64,000 bases of DNA from Nymphalis io (GCF_905147045.1 NC_065888.1:12219001-12283000); one strand, 5' to 3'; positions 12,507 to 25,855 are shown, numbered from the stretch's first letter. Numbers and translations are program-made. The notes: generated by a model from the letters alone, not told the origin.

Positions 12507-13420
12507 ACACGCATGAAAAAAAAAACGTTGAAATGTCCTATTGTTTATTAAGTTTGAAAAATTAAAAAAAATAAGTAACGTAAACCAAAGAAGTTAGAAA
12601 ACATAATAAAAGCCAATTTACACTAAAACAATCCATATCCAGTTTTGGTTCATAGTGTAGATATCTAAAACAAAATATATTCACTCTCATTTGCGCAATT
12701 CAGAATTAAATTACTTTAATCACTCAAATGAGTCATCGTTGTTATCATCTACATAGATAATCAATACAAGCGTTGTACTACTAACCTTTTTGTGACGTGG
12801 TAAATCTAACCTAGTCTCTCTGAATAATAAAATATGTTGAAAGGAAAATTGTGTGGGTGTATCTAAATTTATTATAGACGTGTAAAGGTGGGAGGACTCT
12901 GTTACAACCACTTGTAATTTATATTTAAATGCAACTTAACGTAACTTCCAGGTAGATAGCTAGTAAATTATTGCATGATTTAAAAAAAGAAATATTACGC
13001 CATACTTTGCAAAATAAATTATATTGAAATATTTTATTAACTTATTTATAGTGTGGTACGTGGGGTTAAGTTGATGTATATATTTGCCATTATAATCAAA
13101 TGCGACGGAACGGTATGATGGTTATGTTCGTTGCAGCTGCGTAGGAGTTAAGCCCGGTTTCTTTCTTGATTTACTATTATTAGAAAACGAGTACAGATGT
13201 CGACCGCTAAACGAAGATTCTCAAATAAAATTGTCAGAACAAACAATTCGTTGCACAACTTTAACGTTTTGATTTGTATATAATGTTACAGACACGATGT
13301 GTAGTATAATGTTAGTACGCATTGTTGTCTGATTTTTAGTCTAAACTTCGTAACGTATTATCAGATTGTCTTCAGTCACGTTATTAATATTTAATGACGT
13401 CGATGGTTTGTTTTGTCTCG
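12507..13420. other. AT-rich spacer, no gene seen
   Basis: No coding exon, repeat family or RNA gene is recognisable between the RTE insertion and the GC-rich promoter-like region of PRL-1. Confidence 0.5.
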
Positions 13421-13439
13421 TTTCAGACATTAAATATTG

Positions 13440-13798
13440 TTACAACCTAGCAACTGGTAAATTTGAAAAAGCTATGGAGTGTGTGCGTTAATGTGAAACG
13501 TGTGCGTGTGTTAGTCGGATGACGCCATCACGCTGCCATCGCCGCCGTCTCGCGTGACGTCGTGTCCGCGGTCGTAGTCGGTGCGCCCGCTCCCGCCAGC
13601 GTGCCCCGTGCCCGCCAGCGCTAGTCTCTGCTCGAACGCGGCACGGACCGTGTCGATCCGCTGCGATGTGAACGCCTAAACCTAACAACTGTCTACAACG
13701 ACAGCCTCTGTTGCGTGCATCGACTTTAACTTTACTTTTGTGCTATTCATTAACTTTTTGATATTCCATATTATTTGCATCTGTTGCGTGGAATATAC
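13440..13798 (+). promoter_or_regulatory. CpG-rich promoter/leader exon region, probably PRL-1
   Basis: After kilobases of AT-rich DNA, about 13490-13680 becomes strongly GC- and CpG-rich (GCCGCCGTCTCGCGTGACGT and similar). This is common in the first exons of broadly expressed insect genes. The segment ends at a strong donor, ATATAC|GTAAGT, after 13798. It contains no credible coding frame. The next + strand gene is PRL-1, with another leader-like exon at 17298-17484, so this is most simply its first non-coding exon and transcription start region. The exact start cannot be read from sequence. Confidence 0.5.
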
Positions 13799-16700
13799 GT
13801 AAGTGACGTTTTGTGTCATCATTAACCTCGATGCTCCGTATTACTGACACGTCTTAGGACCGTAGTCTTAAGTGCCGTGTGACGAAAGTAGCATTCCAGG
13901 AATAAAAACACATTACCCGACTCTATTATTTGGATATGGTCAAAAGAAGCGGTCAGGTAATTCGCCTTGACGAAGAGTTTAAACCTTTGTTAAGGCTTCC
14001 TGTTTTGGTTTTGTTTTTTTTTTGACATTCAACAGGTGGCTTTGATACGTTAATAGATTTTTTTTCCTTTTTAGTCGTAGTATTAAATCCTTAACTAAAA
14101 GTTTACTACCGAGTTGAGCGTTGCAACAGATTGTTGTTTTCTATATTTTCTCTTTTTGCTCACATTAGAAAGTGACTTGACATTGATCACCGACACATTG
14201 TATCATATAATTTCTGCAGCGTTTTATTGCAAATATTATATAATTATCACTTAATTCAATATCAACAAGCTTGACTTTCGTTTTACTTAAACAGTTGAAA
14301 AGAAAAACAAAATGCAATTGCTTTTTATTTATACTTGAACAGTTAACAGTTATTGTGCGGATAGTTAGATTGGAAGTGAACACGCTTTAGTTAGACTTAC
14401 GTTTGTGCACTTAGTTTTATTAGTGTTACCACCCACTTGTGGCTCTTAGGTGTGTCTTGAGTGATTTTCCTGGTAAATTGTAGAATACACAGTCCAACTA
14501 CTTTTGCTGTTTGCTAGAAACTTTTTGTTTATATAAATTGTATTATGATTAATAATGTATTTTATTAGGATTCAAAATTAAAAAGATAATTATAATGATG
14601 CCAACATAAAAAATTGATCGTTTTGTTTAAATTATAATTTTAAATAACAAAGTGAGTCAAGCCACTGATTAAGTGTTATATATGTAAGGCTTTGAAATTA
14701 AAAATGAGTGTATTATTTTCATTGTTTGTTATTGTCTTAACAAAAACCAATCAGAAAGCAGACAATGAAATTATATGCTGTAGTATATTTTGTAATAATT
14801 TTGTGTTTTCGTCTGGTCGCTTCTAGAATATTAATGCAATTAGCTAGCAAACTATTTCGCATTAAATATAATTACAATCAATGTTTACACTAGCACTTCT
14901 AAGGAGAACACATCATTATCTTTGGTCGGCCTAACTTTTATCCAGGACTCATAGAAATGAACAGATATAATAATGAAAGAACGACAAGATTAGTAGTATG
15001 ACATGTGTAGAGGATAACAAGTAAAGTAAACACGGTGTCGCCTGGAGATATACCCGGGCTGTGGCATAACAATTTATATAGATTACTATATCGTTGATAA
15101 CGTGCACATAAGCCATATTAGGTGACTACGTGACTATGTCATGAGTGATCACACAATATAGTCTTTCTATTCCTTCTCAAAAGATAAGCCACGACTTTAT
15201 CATATTGTTTTGTAAATAACGTATAAAATTAGAGTTCAGTTAATCTCGCTAATCGTAATTAAAGTTTATCAGTAGGTACGCTTCAACTAACGCAATTTAA
15301 TTACCTATCGAATTAGTTGGCATGAAAATAACAATACTTATATACCTTCGTAATTGTCGATATATACAACTTTAATAAAGATAAGAGAAGACAAAAATAT
15401 ACAAGAGGTGTTATAGTTGAAAGGGCAACCTTTTCTAGGCTTTTCCTTTTTTTTATGAAACTTATAAGTTTGTTATAGTGCATAATGCACTGATGCTACT
15501 TATAGTTACCAATTTATGTCGAATAGTACAAATGCAGTTATAGTTTCTTAGAAAAAACCTAATGGTATAAATAATAGTAATGAATGGTAAGGCTGTGGAT
15601 TTCCTAGAATTATACATAATAAAGCCGAAGTAACTAAGTGCATAGCATAGTAGTTGTGGTCAGACGACCTCGATCCAACGTTTCCGCTAGCGGCTCTTTT
15701 TCATTTATTTTCTAAACCCTCGCATTTTGCTGAAATAGATTTTATATTCAGAAAATTGTTGTTATATTTTAAAATTAGTTCTATTCTATTCTAAATTATT
15801 TAAAGCATTATTGTCAGCTCAAAGTAAACAAGGTAATATTGTCCTCATAAATGATATGAATAACATATCGTTTCTCTTAGATGCAATGTTAAATTACAAA
15901 CATAGCTCGCTTGTTGTGGTTGAGTTTGTCCTTTGTGGTGTTCTTGTTCGCCACGTGTTTGTACTCAGGCTGTAAACATGACGACGAGTCGTTTGGACAT
16001 AAATAGGTTGCAAATAATATTAACGATGTTTATTTCAGTTATGTATAGTTTTCATTGCATTGCGTGCTATTTAAGGGAACTATTTGTAAAATCATTTGTA
16101 TCCATTGAAGTTGTTGGCTTTTCGACTACGATTGTTTGATAAAATATATATACAATAAGGACAGACAGTATGCAAAGGACGGGCGTCGAAATGCTAATCT
16201 AAATTGTCTGCATTATTGCATATGGGTGTAGGTGGTCTGGAGGTTATCGACCGTCACCGTCGCGTCTACTCGCATTTTGGACAACCTCTTACCCTCTGCT
16301 AGCTAATGAACTACTCTTTGTTGAGACGATCTTTATAATTATTCCAATGTATTAATAGAATAATAATTCTGCCAATCCTATCTTATATAGAATTGTGTCT
16401 TAAAAAATAAATTAGTATTTAATCAATAAATTGAATGACTCAATATCATATTCAACTTTTGTGCTATAAATACTTAAGTAGGATATAATTTTAATGCAAA
16501 TTAATTGTTGATAAAGTTAATATATAAGAAGGAGTTTTGTTATTATTATATGCTCTAAAACCGACGATTAATTTATCTCGAGATTTCTGAGCTGTCTACA
16601 TTCCCAGCGTGAAATACGCATGTCGGCCCTCTCCTGCGTTCTGTTTGGCAACAGCCCAAGTCTGGCCGTTTCCCCTTGAATGAATCTTCGGAAAATAAAT

Positions 16701-17297
16701 TATTCTTAAATTTAAGGTCGGTCATCTCGAGACTTATCGACGGCGTAGATTTAATTATTCCATGTATGCTATTAACAGGATATTAAACTAACTCTCTGTT
16801 GGGCATATTTTAAAATACTCGCCATAAAATGTCTGCCAAAATTACTTGCGACGTCTTTTTATGTTAAGTGCGTAGAAGCCAAGAAAGCGCTATTTTTATC
16901 TAAGTTTGAAATAAAAGAAATACCTACCATTTTGTGGATTCCCTGAACATTATTTTGGCAGAATATGTGTGCTATTTGTATTTTCTGCTTGACTGTTATC
17001 GTTTTTAAAGCCACGTAGCTAATTATTATTTGCAAGAGAAACCATTAGCTTTGAAGTATGTATCAGCATTACGTTATCATTAACAGCACAATAGCCTTAA
17101 ACTTATAATGTTACCATTAAATAAACATTTAATGATGAAACTTCTCATTAGAAGTAATTTACAAATTAACTAATGATTTGTCCTCGTTTTCTAACTGCTA
17201 GGAATATCAAAAATTTATATTGAGTGTGATACGTAAACAACCGTATATAATTAACCGTCTATAATTATAGTATAATTTGTTAATGTGCTTGTTTCAG

Positions 17298-17484
17298 CTG
17301 GGCAACTGTTCTGTGGCGACATTGATGGAGTTCCGCTTGGACAGCGCGGAGTACTGCCAGGCCCAACACAAATAAATTCGCGGGCGTCCCGTGAAGACGA
17401 GGTAGCGGGCTAGCGACAGGACCCATGCTGCCGGGAGCGCAAGTTTCTCGCACCCCAAGCACTGCGATATACACCCATCCATTT
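17298..17484 (+). other. Leader exon of PRL-1 (5' UTR, possible alternative start)
   Basis: A TTGTTTCAG acceptor ends at 17297 and an ATTT|GTAAGT donor follows 17484, giving a 187-base exon unusually GC-rich for the area. It holds a short uORF (ATG 17325 to TAA 17375, 16 codons plus stop). A second ATG at 17425 stays open for exactly 20 codons to the donor. If the exon is spliced to 18401, that frame continues through six more codons (DRKVAI) into the normal PRL-1 start, predicting a form with 26 extra N-terminal residues. That this exon belongs to PRL-1 is inferred from strand, position and splice signals. Confidence 0.6.
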
Positions 17485-17718
17485 GTAAGTTATTATTATT
17501 TAGCCAATTTCATAAGGAAGGTTCATCAATTCGATTGTTTTGTGCTTATAGCTCAAATGTAAATTGATTTTATTGATAAATTAATACACTATAATGTTAA
17601 ACTGAAATTAACATAAATTTAAAGAATTGTTATCTCACTGTGGTAATTTTTGTTTTATGTTTTGTAGTATTTTATTAAATCATAGAGACGTAATATACTT
17701 TGACATTGTACTGTAGTA

Positions 17719-17931
17719 ATGCGACCAAAAGTTATAACCAAAACACAACGAGTGTATTGTTGCGCAGTGTTTACAATAATGTTATCACTTGTACATACCT
17801 ACACAAGAGGCGATGTGAACGCGCTAATAAGTGATGCGCTATTGGCACTGGATCAGCAGTTCGCGAATACCGCTGGACGTATCCACTCACATGACCTAAA
17901 CTTTGCTTTGAAATCTGTACGCTATTTTTAA
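17719..17931 (+). other. Small open frame with signal-peptide-like start
   Basis: A 70-codon frame inside the presumed PRL-1 leader intron. It begins MRPKVITKTQRVYCCAVFTI, with a basic start and then a hydrophobic stretch, and continues with a region containing DVNALISDALLALDQQF, whose codons are more GC-rich than the surroundings. I do not recognise a family. It may be a small secreted protein, a decayed exon, or chance. No splice or promoter evidence supports it. Confidence 0.2.
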
Positions 17932-18418
17932 AAAAAGTTTTTAATCCACTTCAGTCGCCATTTGCTCATCGACGCAAATATAATAAAATTATGATAAAGC
18001 GAAAATAATTTGCACACTTGAAGGTGATGAAGTTAAAAATGATTCTCTTTTTGTTTCAGTTACCTTAAAATCGGATCCTACTTTTAATTGGAGCATATCA
18101 TTGCCGAAGTAAACGACTTATGTTTTTTCGAATAATTTCTTATTAATTTCGAATCCCAATTCGTAAATTTTGTTTGATAATCTTCGAATGTGCTCAAGTG
18201 GTTGAAAGCGACATCCATGCGGGTGGTTCTAATTATATAATTGGACCCTTTTTAAAGAAAAGTCACGAAACTGGAGTGTGTTGTGTGGAAATAGAGTGAC
18301 AATTTGTCTGTTAGACTCTGACGGATCGCTACAACTTGACGCGTGTGAATAAATCTGCTACCTCGGTGCGGGAGTGGTGGTGAATCTTCTTTGACTGTAG
18401 GATCGTAAAGTAGCCATC

Positions 18419-21400
18419 ATGAAGCAGAAGGACATCAGGCCGGCGCCGTCTCTCATTGAGTACAAGAACATGCGCTTCCTCATCACCGACCGACCATCCG
18501 ATGTCACCATCCAAGGCTACTTACAGGTGTGTATTTTAGATATCATCATAAAAAAGATAGATATACATATTGTATTAAAAGAATATTAATAGTTATACTA
18601 CTCTTACAATTCAATTATAATTTTAACTTTTCTGACTCGTCCTTGGTTAAGATAAAATATCTCTAGGGAAAATTGGCCATCCAGTATTTCCTTATCTTGT
18701 AATAAATGACGAGAAAACCGTCATCTTGTTGAATGTTTTATGCTTTTGTTTGTGTGGCCTCTTATTTCTGACATAATGGATCCTTTGAATTTCGTTTCAA
18801 GTGGCATCACTGTTCTTGTAAGTGGAGAAAAAGTTTACTGAATTTATCTCAAGTAGTGTATCAACTACTTACCTGTTGATTATTTTGAACTTATATTTCA
18901 TATACTGTTTCGTTATAGTCATATAGAATCATACTTTTCATTACGTCTTCGAAGTTTTCATTAACTTACGTTTTTTTTTTATTTGTGTAATAACGTATTT
19001 TGTGGCTCGATTTGTGTCTAGTTTTTGCCCCATGGTATATAAAATATTAGTAATATAAGTAATAAATAAATAAATTTTTGCCTCATAAAAATTATGCATG
19101 ACTTAACTCTTCAAGTCTTGCCGATTAGGGCGGAAAAGTGGCGCTATTGTCTGAGTCACAATAGCTCACGTACATTCGACAATAAATTTCTATTCCCATT
19201 GTAAGAGTGCTTCGTAATTATATGTACAATCCGGTGATGTTACTAGAGGCACTCGTCCAGTCATTTTATTTAGCTCTATTTGCGTCATATAATATACGGT
19301 AGCATTAAAAAAAAAACGGATTTTCCAACTTCTTAATTATAACTTGAAAATAAATATTTTATTTTTTTATATAATATTATTAAACAATTCTTTATTGATG
19401 ACGTTCGTTGTAACCTGTCCTTTTGATATAAAATATTTTTGATTGATTCGGAGTTAGTCAAAACAAGATAACTTATGACGTCAATACTATCGATGTAATA
19501 TTTGGATATTTAATCGATTGACAGCATGTAAACAGGGTGTCTCTATATAATAGAAATACATCATTTAGCAATAAAATTAGCTTACATAACACGAGCTACA
19601 TTACATTGATAACGAATAAAACAAAGAAAATATTATGATTTTATTTAATCTAGTTCGATAAGAATTATTCCCCTAAATATTATCCGATACATCGAATTTT
19701 CTCTAAGTGTATTCTACAAAGATATATCATGTGAATATAATATAATAATAAATATGTAATATTTGTCCATAAAAAAAGAAAAGATTTTTCTAGAACATGA
19801 CTTCAATACTCCTAACTATCAATACGAGAATCAATCAAAGACTAATTACGTCTGTCTACGTAGGGTAAGTAATTCTTTAGAGTGGTTATCTCTTACAACA
19901 TGATACTAATTTTATGAAACTTGTCTATGTCAAAATTATTTTTAAATAAATTATTATATTTTTACTAAACTAGCGATTATTAAATGACTATGGATGACCT
20001 TTAACACGGAAAGATCACCAGGCCATTTCAAATAAAAATATAATTACATTGTTAATAAACAAACAAATAATGAGTAATTAAGATAAATAAAAATGTCCTA
20101 TATCTTTCGGAAACGGTGGTAAATTATGATTATTACTTTCAATCAATAAGTGTAATGCATCTGTATAGAAAAAAAATATTTCAACAGATAATATATAAAA
20201 AGAAAAAAAAAACGTGCTAAGGCGTTCGTGGAAAAAGGTCAGTGATATTTGCAGAGAAATGTAAATCACATGTACCTCGAACGTCAACACGTCTTGTATA
20301 AAGTTATCAATTAACAAACGAGTATGCATTTCATTACATGAAGTTAATGGCGAAGTCAACAGATAATAATTAAACCGAAGTAATTAAAAAGGTACACGTT
20401 ACAACACCACAGATACAACGCAAAACTATATGATAGATTATAACCTTAAAATCCACGAACGGTACTTATATTTGTTACCGGATAATAATAAGTAAATTAG
20501 TTTTAATAAATCTAGCCAGATTGTAAGCTGTTTTTAATATAACGGATCAATTTGAGTTAAAATATTAACAAACTAAACTAACTTATGTAAAAACTAAATC
20601 TCAACACGAAATCCGCAATGCTCGTAAAGAGAATTAAAGGATATCAGTTTCCCCGCCAAAAAAAGTATCTGTCAATGTTCTTGTTGTCAGATTAAAAATA
20701 TAGTTTATTATTAATGAATATAAAAAAAAATGACAGATACTCTCCAGTAATATTTAATATTAATTCGTATCATATCTTATATTATATATTACAATCTGAC
20801 TTAGTCTTACACTTAACCTAAAATATATATAAAAATGTTATGTATTTAATTAGGCCCGGACTAAGTCATCCGAAGCGGTTAAAATAGAATTATGTCATTT
20901 TTAGCTGGGCCCTAGACCTCGGCATAAATCCGGGGCTGCATTCGTTTATAAACTGACAGTCTACAAATTTTGCAAATCTGTCTCGATCTATTATTTTACG
21001 GTGACATATTCGCAGCGAGTCAATCTAGTACTCACGAGAGAGCATAGACAAAAAACAATGAAATTGTTTGACAAGTCATATATTACCTTTTTATATTTTT
21101 CCCACTTTTTATTATTGATTTCATTTCAATAACTTTCTATATATGAAATACGCTGAAATATCTCATATCTAATGTTCTTTTTTTAACTCTCGCGATTACT
21201 CCTGATAAGAATTCGTTTCATTCAACCGTCGCTAAAGTAACTCACTTTACTTGGGTTATTTTATAATCATCGAGATTACCATTTCATTTCGTTTGTATGA
21301 ATAATTTTGAATGCTAATATTTACTTATATAAACCTTGAATTCATCAAAAGCGATAACTATGTATAATGAAAATTACAACAATTATGTAGGTACTACCTG

Positions 21401-23343
21401 GGCGTTCGTTTCTAATTCACGTATATAACATTGGAAACGTCAGCTATGCTTGATGAATAGACAATGCATAAAGTAACATACACTCTTCATACCAGTCAAT
21501 CATAGAATCTGAGATGTTGTCTCTTTTGCATTTTTATTTGCATATTTACAATGGCTCACGTACCCTTCAATCGGAGCACGGAAATCATTGTCTTGATTCC
21601 GGGATATGTCAAATAATATTCTTCCTTTGTTAATTTCAAATATAAAATATAGTGTTACTAATTCGAGAAATCTCTTACATTCTATTTCTAATAAAAAAAT
21701 ATTAAATATCTTTAATATGTATATTATTAAAATTTAAATTATATTGAAATTTATTGTAAACAAAAACTATTGTTGTATAGCCTTTTCCGACCACAAGAGG
21801 AGTAATCCCAAATAAACAACTTTGACACTTTGAGTTGTGAATAGTCTATGATATTCACTATGGATTCGCGAAAAAGGGGGTCTTTAATGTCCGCGAAGTC
21901 GTAATTGGAACTTCGAAAGTTAAATTAATGTAGCTATAACTAGTTAAGTAGAATAGTGTTGTATTACAAATAAAGGTAAATGTAATCAAGAACTGTTTAT
22001 AATGCGTAATACATCAGAACAATTAAAAAATCGCATGCAATTTGTAAATCTTCGGTTTGTTTACCTTTATTCCTACTACGATTGGAATATGGTATAGTTT
22101 GGCTATAACGTCTACAGTACTGACCCAGACACTTGCTAAAAAACCGTTGCATTGAATGTTAAAAAACAATAATTTTAAGAAGTAATAAGCAAAATGTTTT
22201 TTTTTTTTTGTTAATAGGAGCTGAGGAAGCATAACGTGTGCACCGTGGTCCGCGTGTGTGAGCCGAGCTATGATACAGCGCCGCTGAAGGCGGAGGGCAT
22301 CGAGGTGCGCGACCTGGCGTACGACGACGGGACCTTCCCGCCCGCCAACGTCGTCGACGACTGGTTCGAGATCCTTCGCGATAAGTTAGTTTCTGATTAC
22401 AAATTTCACTAACAACGAATCTCATATTTTATTACCTAACCAGACGTTTTATATTGTAAATTATAACCGCTTTATAGCTGTTTGTTTTGTTTTTACAAAA
22501 TATTAACATTTCTTTATTGTTTTAGATACAGTATTTTTGATTAATCTATTTTGATTTAAATTTATAAAGTCTACACGCCTAACGTATTCCTACGCCTGAT
22601 CTCTGGTCTTGGATTTGGACTGTTGACATCGGACAATAAGACTGAGAATCTATTTAATTTTAAATCTGTGACACAGCAACACTTCTGTCAATTAAACTTT
22701 GTGGTAATCCTTAACGGCGTGGCCATTAATCAGTTACCGTAACAATAACGCTTCGTAATAAAAAAGATATGATTCGTTCGTAAGTATATCGTTTGCAATC
22801 CGTTCCAGAGCGGCGAACAAGCCGGAGGCGGCGGTGGCGGTGCACTGCGTGGCGGGACTGGGCCGCGCGCCCGTCATGGTCGCCATCGCGCTCATCGAGC
22901 TCGGCATGAAGTACGAGGAGGCCGTCGAGACCATCCGAGAGTGAGTACACTAGCTACCTCACCGCCATGTATTTACTTCTTTACGCCATTTTAAAGTGTT
23001 TTGAAAAAGTTTATAGTAAAATGTTTTTTACTAAATAGTAGATTTTTTACAGATAATTTTGTTTATTATATTTATTTTGAAGATCGTCTGGACTAATATT
23101 AATTATGTAAAAGTGAAGACTGAAGTGGTGGCAGAAACTTTTTCATTCCTGCCGAATTGTTTTAGAGAGTCGCACCTACCCTTGTTTAGTATTTTTCTAT
23201 AGATGTTTTCAAATAAGTACCTCTCGATTCACAGCCAGCGTCGTGGTGCAATCAACGCCAAGCAGCTCTCGTACTTGGAGAAGTACAGGCCGAAGTCGCG
23301 TCTCAAGAAGAACGGGCACAAGAACTCGTGTTGCGTGCAGTAG
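18419..23343 (+). CDS. PRL-1: PRL-1 / PTP4A prenylated protein tyrosine phosphatase
   Basis: A dual-specificity-type phosphatase of the PRL (PTP4A) family, membrane-anchored by prenylation and known in animals to bind CNNM magnesium transporters. Coding exons are 18419-18526, 22218-22384, 22809-22940 and 23235-23343 (516 bases, 171 residues; family usually 167-176). Exon 1, after an acceptor ending at 18400, reads [20 protein letters not shown] and LITDRPSD. Exon 2 carries the general-acid region [11 protein letters not shown]. Exon 3 carries the active-site loop [11 protein letters not shown] (C-X5-R; the Ala after the Arg is the PRL hallmark). Exon 4 ends in a basic stretch and the CAAX box CCVQ. 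All phases agree. Codon third positions are very GC-rich, unlike the neighbouring genes. An upstream in-frame ATG at 17425 could give a longer form. The large first coding intron (18527-22217) shows no other gene. Confidence 0.97.
18527..22217 (+). other. Intron 1 of PRL-1 coding region
   Basis: 3.7 kb of AT-rich intron (GTGTGT donor, TTAATAG acceptor). An 11-bp inverted repeat AGTATCTGTCA / TGACAGATACT lies at 20664-20674 and 20731-20741 and may mark a small decayed element. Nothing else is recognisable. Confidence 0.6.
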
Positions 23344-25268
23344 CGCGCGCGGCGAATGTAGCTCTGCTTTCACACACACACTGACACAAGGAAGCCTAGA
23401 CAACTAAACTAGTTATAACTTTAACCCCCCTTTTCCATTGCCTCTTTTCAGTCCACCCCCTTTTGATTTCGCCAGAGGTTGCAACCAGATTTTCAGTCAA
23501 CTGTGGGCTTAGTCATAACGCATCTAGCAATATCGACATAGCATTGACAATTGTCACACAAATTAACTTGAAGACGATTGATATCAGAATCGCTTAACAA
23601 ATTGGTATTTCAACTAGCATTTTGTATGAAGAAAACCTGTCGAAAGATCTTGCAGAAGCTAAAGCCTCCTAGAATAAACATCTTTATTAGATATGAAATG
23701 ATTAGACATGCTTTGTATTTGTTGTTATTGCTATTGTTTGTCACTCAGCAGCAGTCAGTTTCATACATTTCAATGTTCACTACTAACTTTGCCTAGCCCG
23801 CTGTGCTCGATACAGACGCCTAACGTCCGAGCCAGAACTTGGTTCCAACCTCTGATATGTACACTCGGCATAGTTATTGGAGTATTTTTATTAAATTTAT
23901 TTGAGATCGTATGCTGATGTTTGAATGTCCAAAGTAAAGGTGTATATCCCTCGTGCTGTACTTGTTCTAGCGGAATACGTTATTAAACGTGAGCCACGAT
24001 TTGTGTTCATAGTTGAAACAGTTACTTGGGTACCTACATACTTAATCATAATAAAATCCAAAGTCCATAATAATTACCATTGAGTCAGAGTCGCGCTTAC
24101 TCCTTGATTCTTTTTATTTCGTAATGTGTGTTGAAATCATGATATATTTTTCCTAAATATTATTTTCTTTGTAGAGAAGTTATTACTATCGATAAGAAAA
24201 ATTGAGACATAATAGCAGGAAATCTTGATGGGTTTTGTGTTTCTAAGATAATAACTGTATCGTCTGACTAAAGTAATTTTATTTTAAATTCTTATTTTAT
24301 TTAATATGAAAACGTGTAAGTTATATGAATACACCGTTTATAATGAATTTCACAAATATTTTACAACCTTTGACTAAATAAGTAAATTTCTAATAAATTG
24401 TAACCTGACACAAAAAGATACATGACTCACTAAATGTTCCAATGAATAAATAGCTCTTTGATATTATTTTTCTATTTCTAATTTTATGAAAATACTAATC
24501 GAAATATATGATTGTGTAACCACGGAACAGTCACACTCATAAATAAAAATATTTATAAGCAATTGAATTGATGTTTGATTACCAACCAACGCACCAATAG
24601 TTAATAAGCTATTTATAACTCGTTGACAGCGAAATCTTATATAACTAAGGCAGATTGATGACGTCTAGAGCGGCAAGTAATAAAAATAAAACATTATTAA
24701 TTTCATGTTAAACTGTAAATTATGGAAAGTTAAAAATCAATACTTGGTCTGTCATTACGGAAAAAAAAATGTATTTTTTAATAGACTCTACTGAATATTC
24801 ATGCAGCCCCACGTTTTGACATATGAATTTTGTTTTGAATTCAACGTATTAACGGTAGCCATAGGCTCTGCCATTGCATTTAGTTTCAAAGGATTTATAA
24901 TTTAGTCATTAATATTAGCATTTTAAACTGTAAATTATATATCGACGTCTAAAATCTCAATGTCGCGTAAAACACAGTAATGTTATTAACTTGTGTGCGC
25001 GAACAGTGATGATACGACACGAAAAGTGCCGGTCGGTTTCAAGATACCGTCAGCATAACATAACTGAAAACGAAACATTTATTTTGAAATCGACTACAAT
25101 CATATTTATTCAAAGTCATAGTGCTTAGCGGCGTGCTCTATGCTAAGCAGTTTCACTAGATTTCTTCTAGAGTATTACCTACTTGCAAACATAGTACAGC
25201 GATAAACATGTGTCTAAAGCATGAGTTTGTCAACGCTACCGGCGCATACTTTGATTACATAGAAAACG
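23344..25268 (+). other. PRL-1 3' UTR and following spacer
   Basis: The PRL-1 stop is followed by transcribed-looking sequence; the first AATAAA is at 23673-23678, with further AT-rich candidates to about 24.5 kb. Open frames at 23578-23917 show no recognisable protein and are probably UTR. No other gene is seen before the minisatellite. Confidence 0.4.
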
Positions 25269-25524
25269 TACACATTATTTAAAATACACATTATTTAAAA
25301 TACACATTATTTAAAATACACATTATTTAAAATACACATTATTTAAAATACACATTATTTAAAATACACATTATTTAAAATACACATTATTTAAAATACA
25401 CATTATTTAAAATACACATTATTTAAAATACACATTATTTAAAATACACATTATTTAAAATACACATTATTTAAAATACACATTATTTAAAATACACATT
25501 ATTTAAAATACACATTATTTAAAA
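25269..25524. repeat. Minisatellite: 16 perfect copies of a 16-bp unit
   Basis: The unit TACACATTATTTAAAA is repeated sixteen times without a mismatch (256 bp). The array ends cleanly: TAGAAAACG precedes it and TTAATTAAAAACTCGG follows. It lies between PRL-1 and the photolyase gene, outside any exon I can define. Confidence 0.97.
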
Positions 25525-25855
25525 TTAATTAAAAACTCGGCAGTTACACGAAATTCAACACCTTCGACTTATTCGTGTTTCTATATTGTTATTAAATTTT
25601 CTACAATGTTTTTTTAATTTTCTAACAATTTCATCATGTAACGTGTCGTTAGTTGATGTAATTAGTTTACAAAACATAAAGCAAACAGTATTCAGGACTT
25701 TGTACGGTTGGGGTACAATTTAAGTTTAGACATCGATGATGTTACAGCATCCGTGTCAGCTACTTGTGCGGTCACGCCGGTGTGAACGAGTAATAGATTA
25801 ACTTTCTTGATCAGCCTCACCACAGTGAGGTACGTATGATGTAAAATATTTGTGT

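Noticed and set aside
13488..13688. Arg/His-rich 66-codon minus-strand frame
   Set aside because: It is the translation of a CpG-rich promoter/leader region; composition explains it.
22023..22950. Minus-strand frames over PRL-1 exons 2 and 3
   Set aside because: Antisense shadows of GC-rich PRL-1 coding exons.
25269..25524. Regular repeat array that might suggest a CRISPR array
   Set aside because: Units are contiguous 16-mers without spacers, in a eukaryotic genome; it is a minisatellite.
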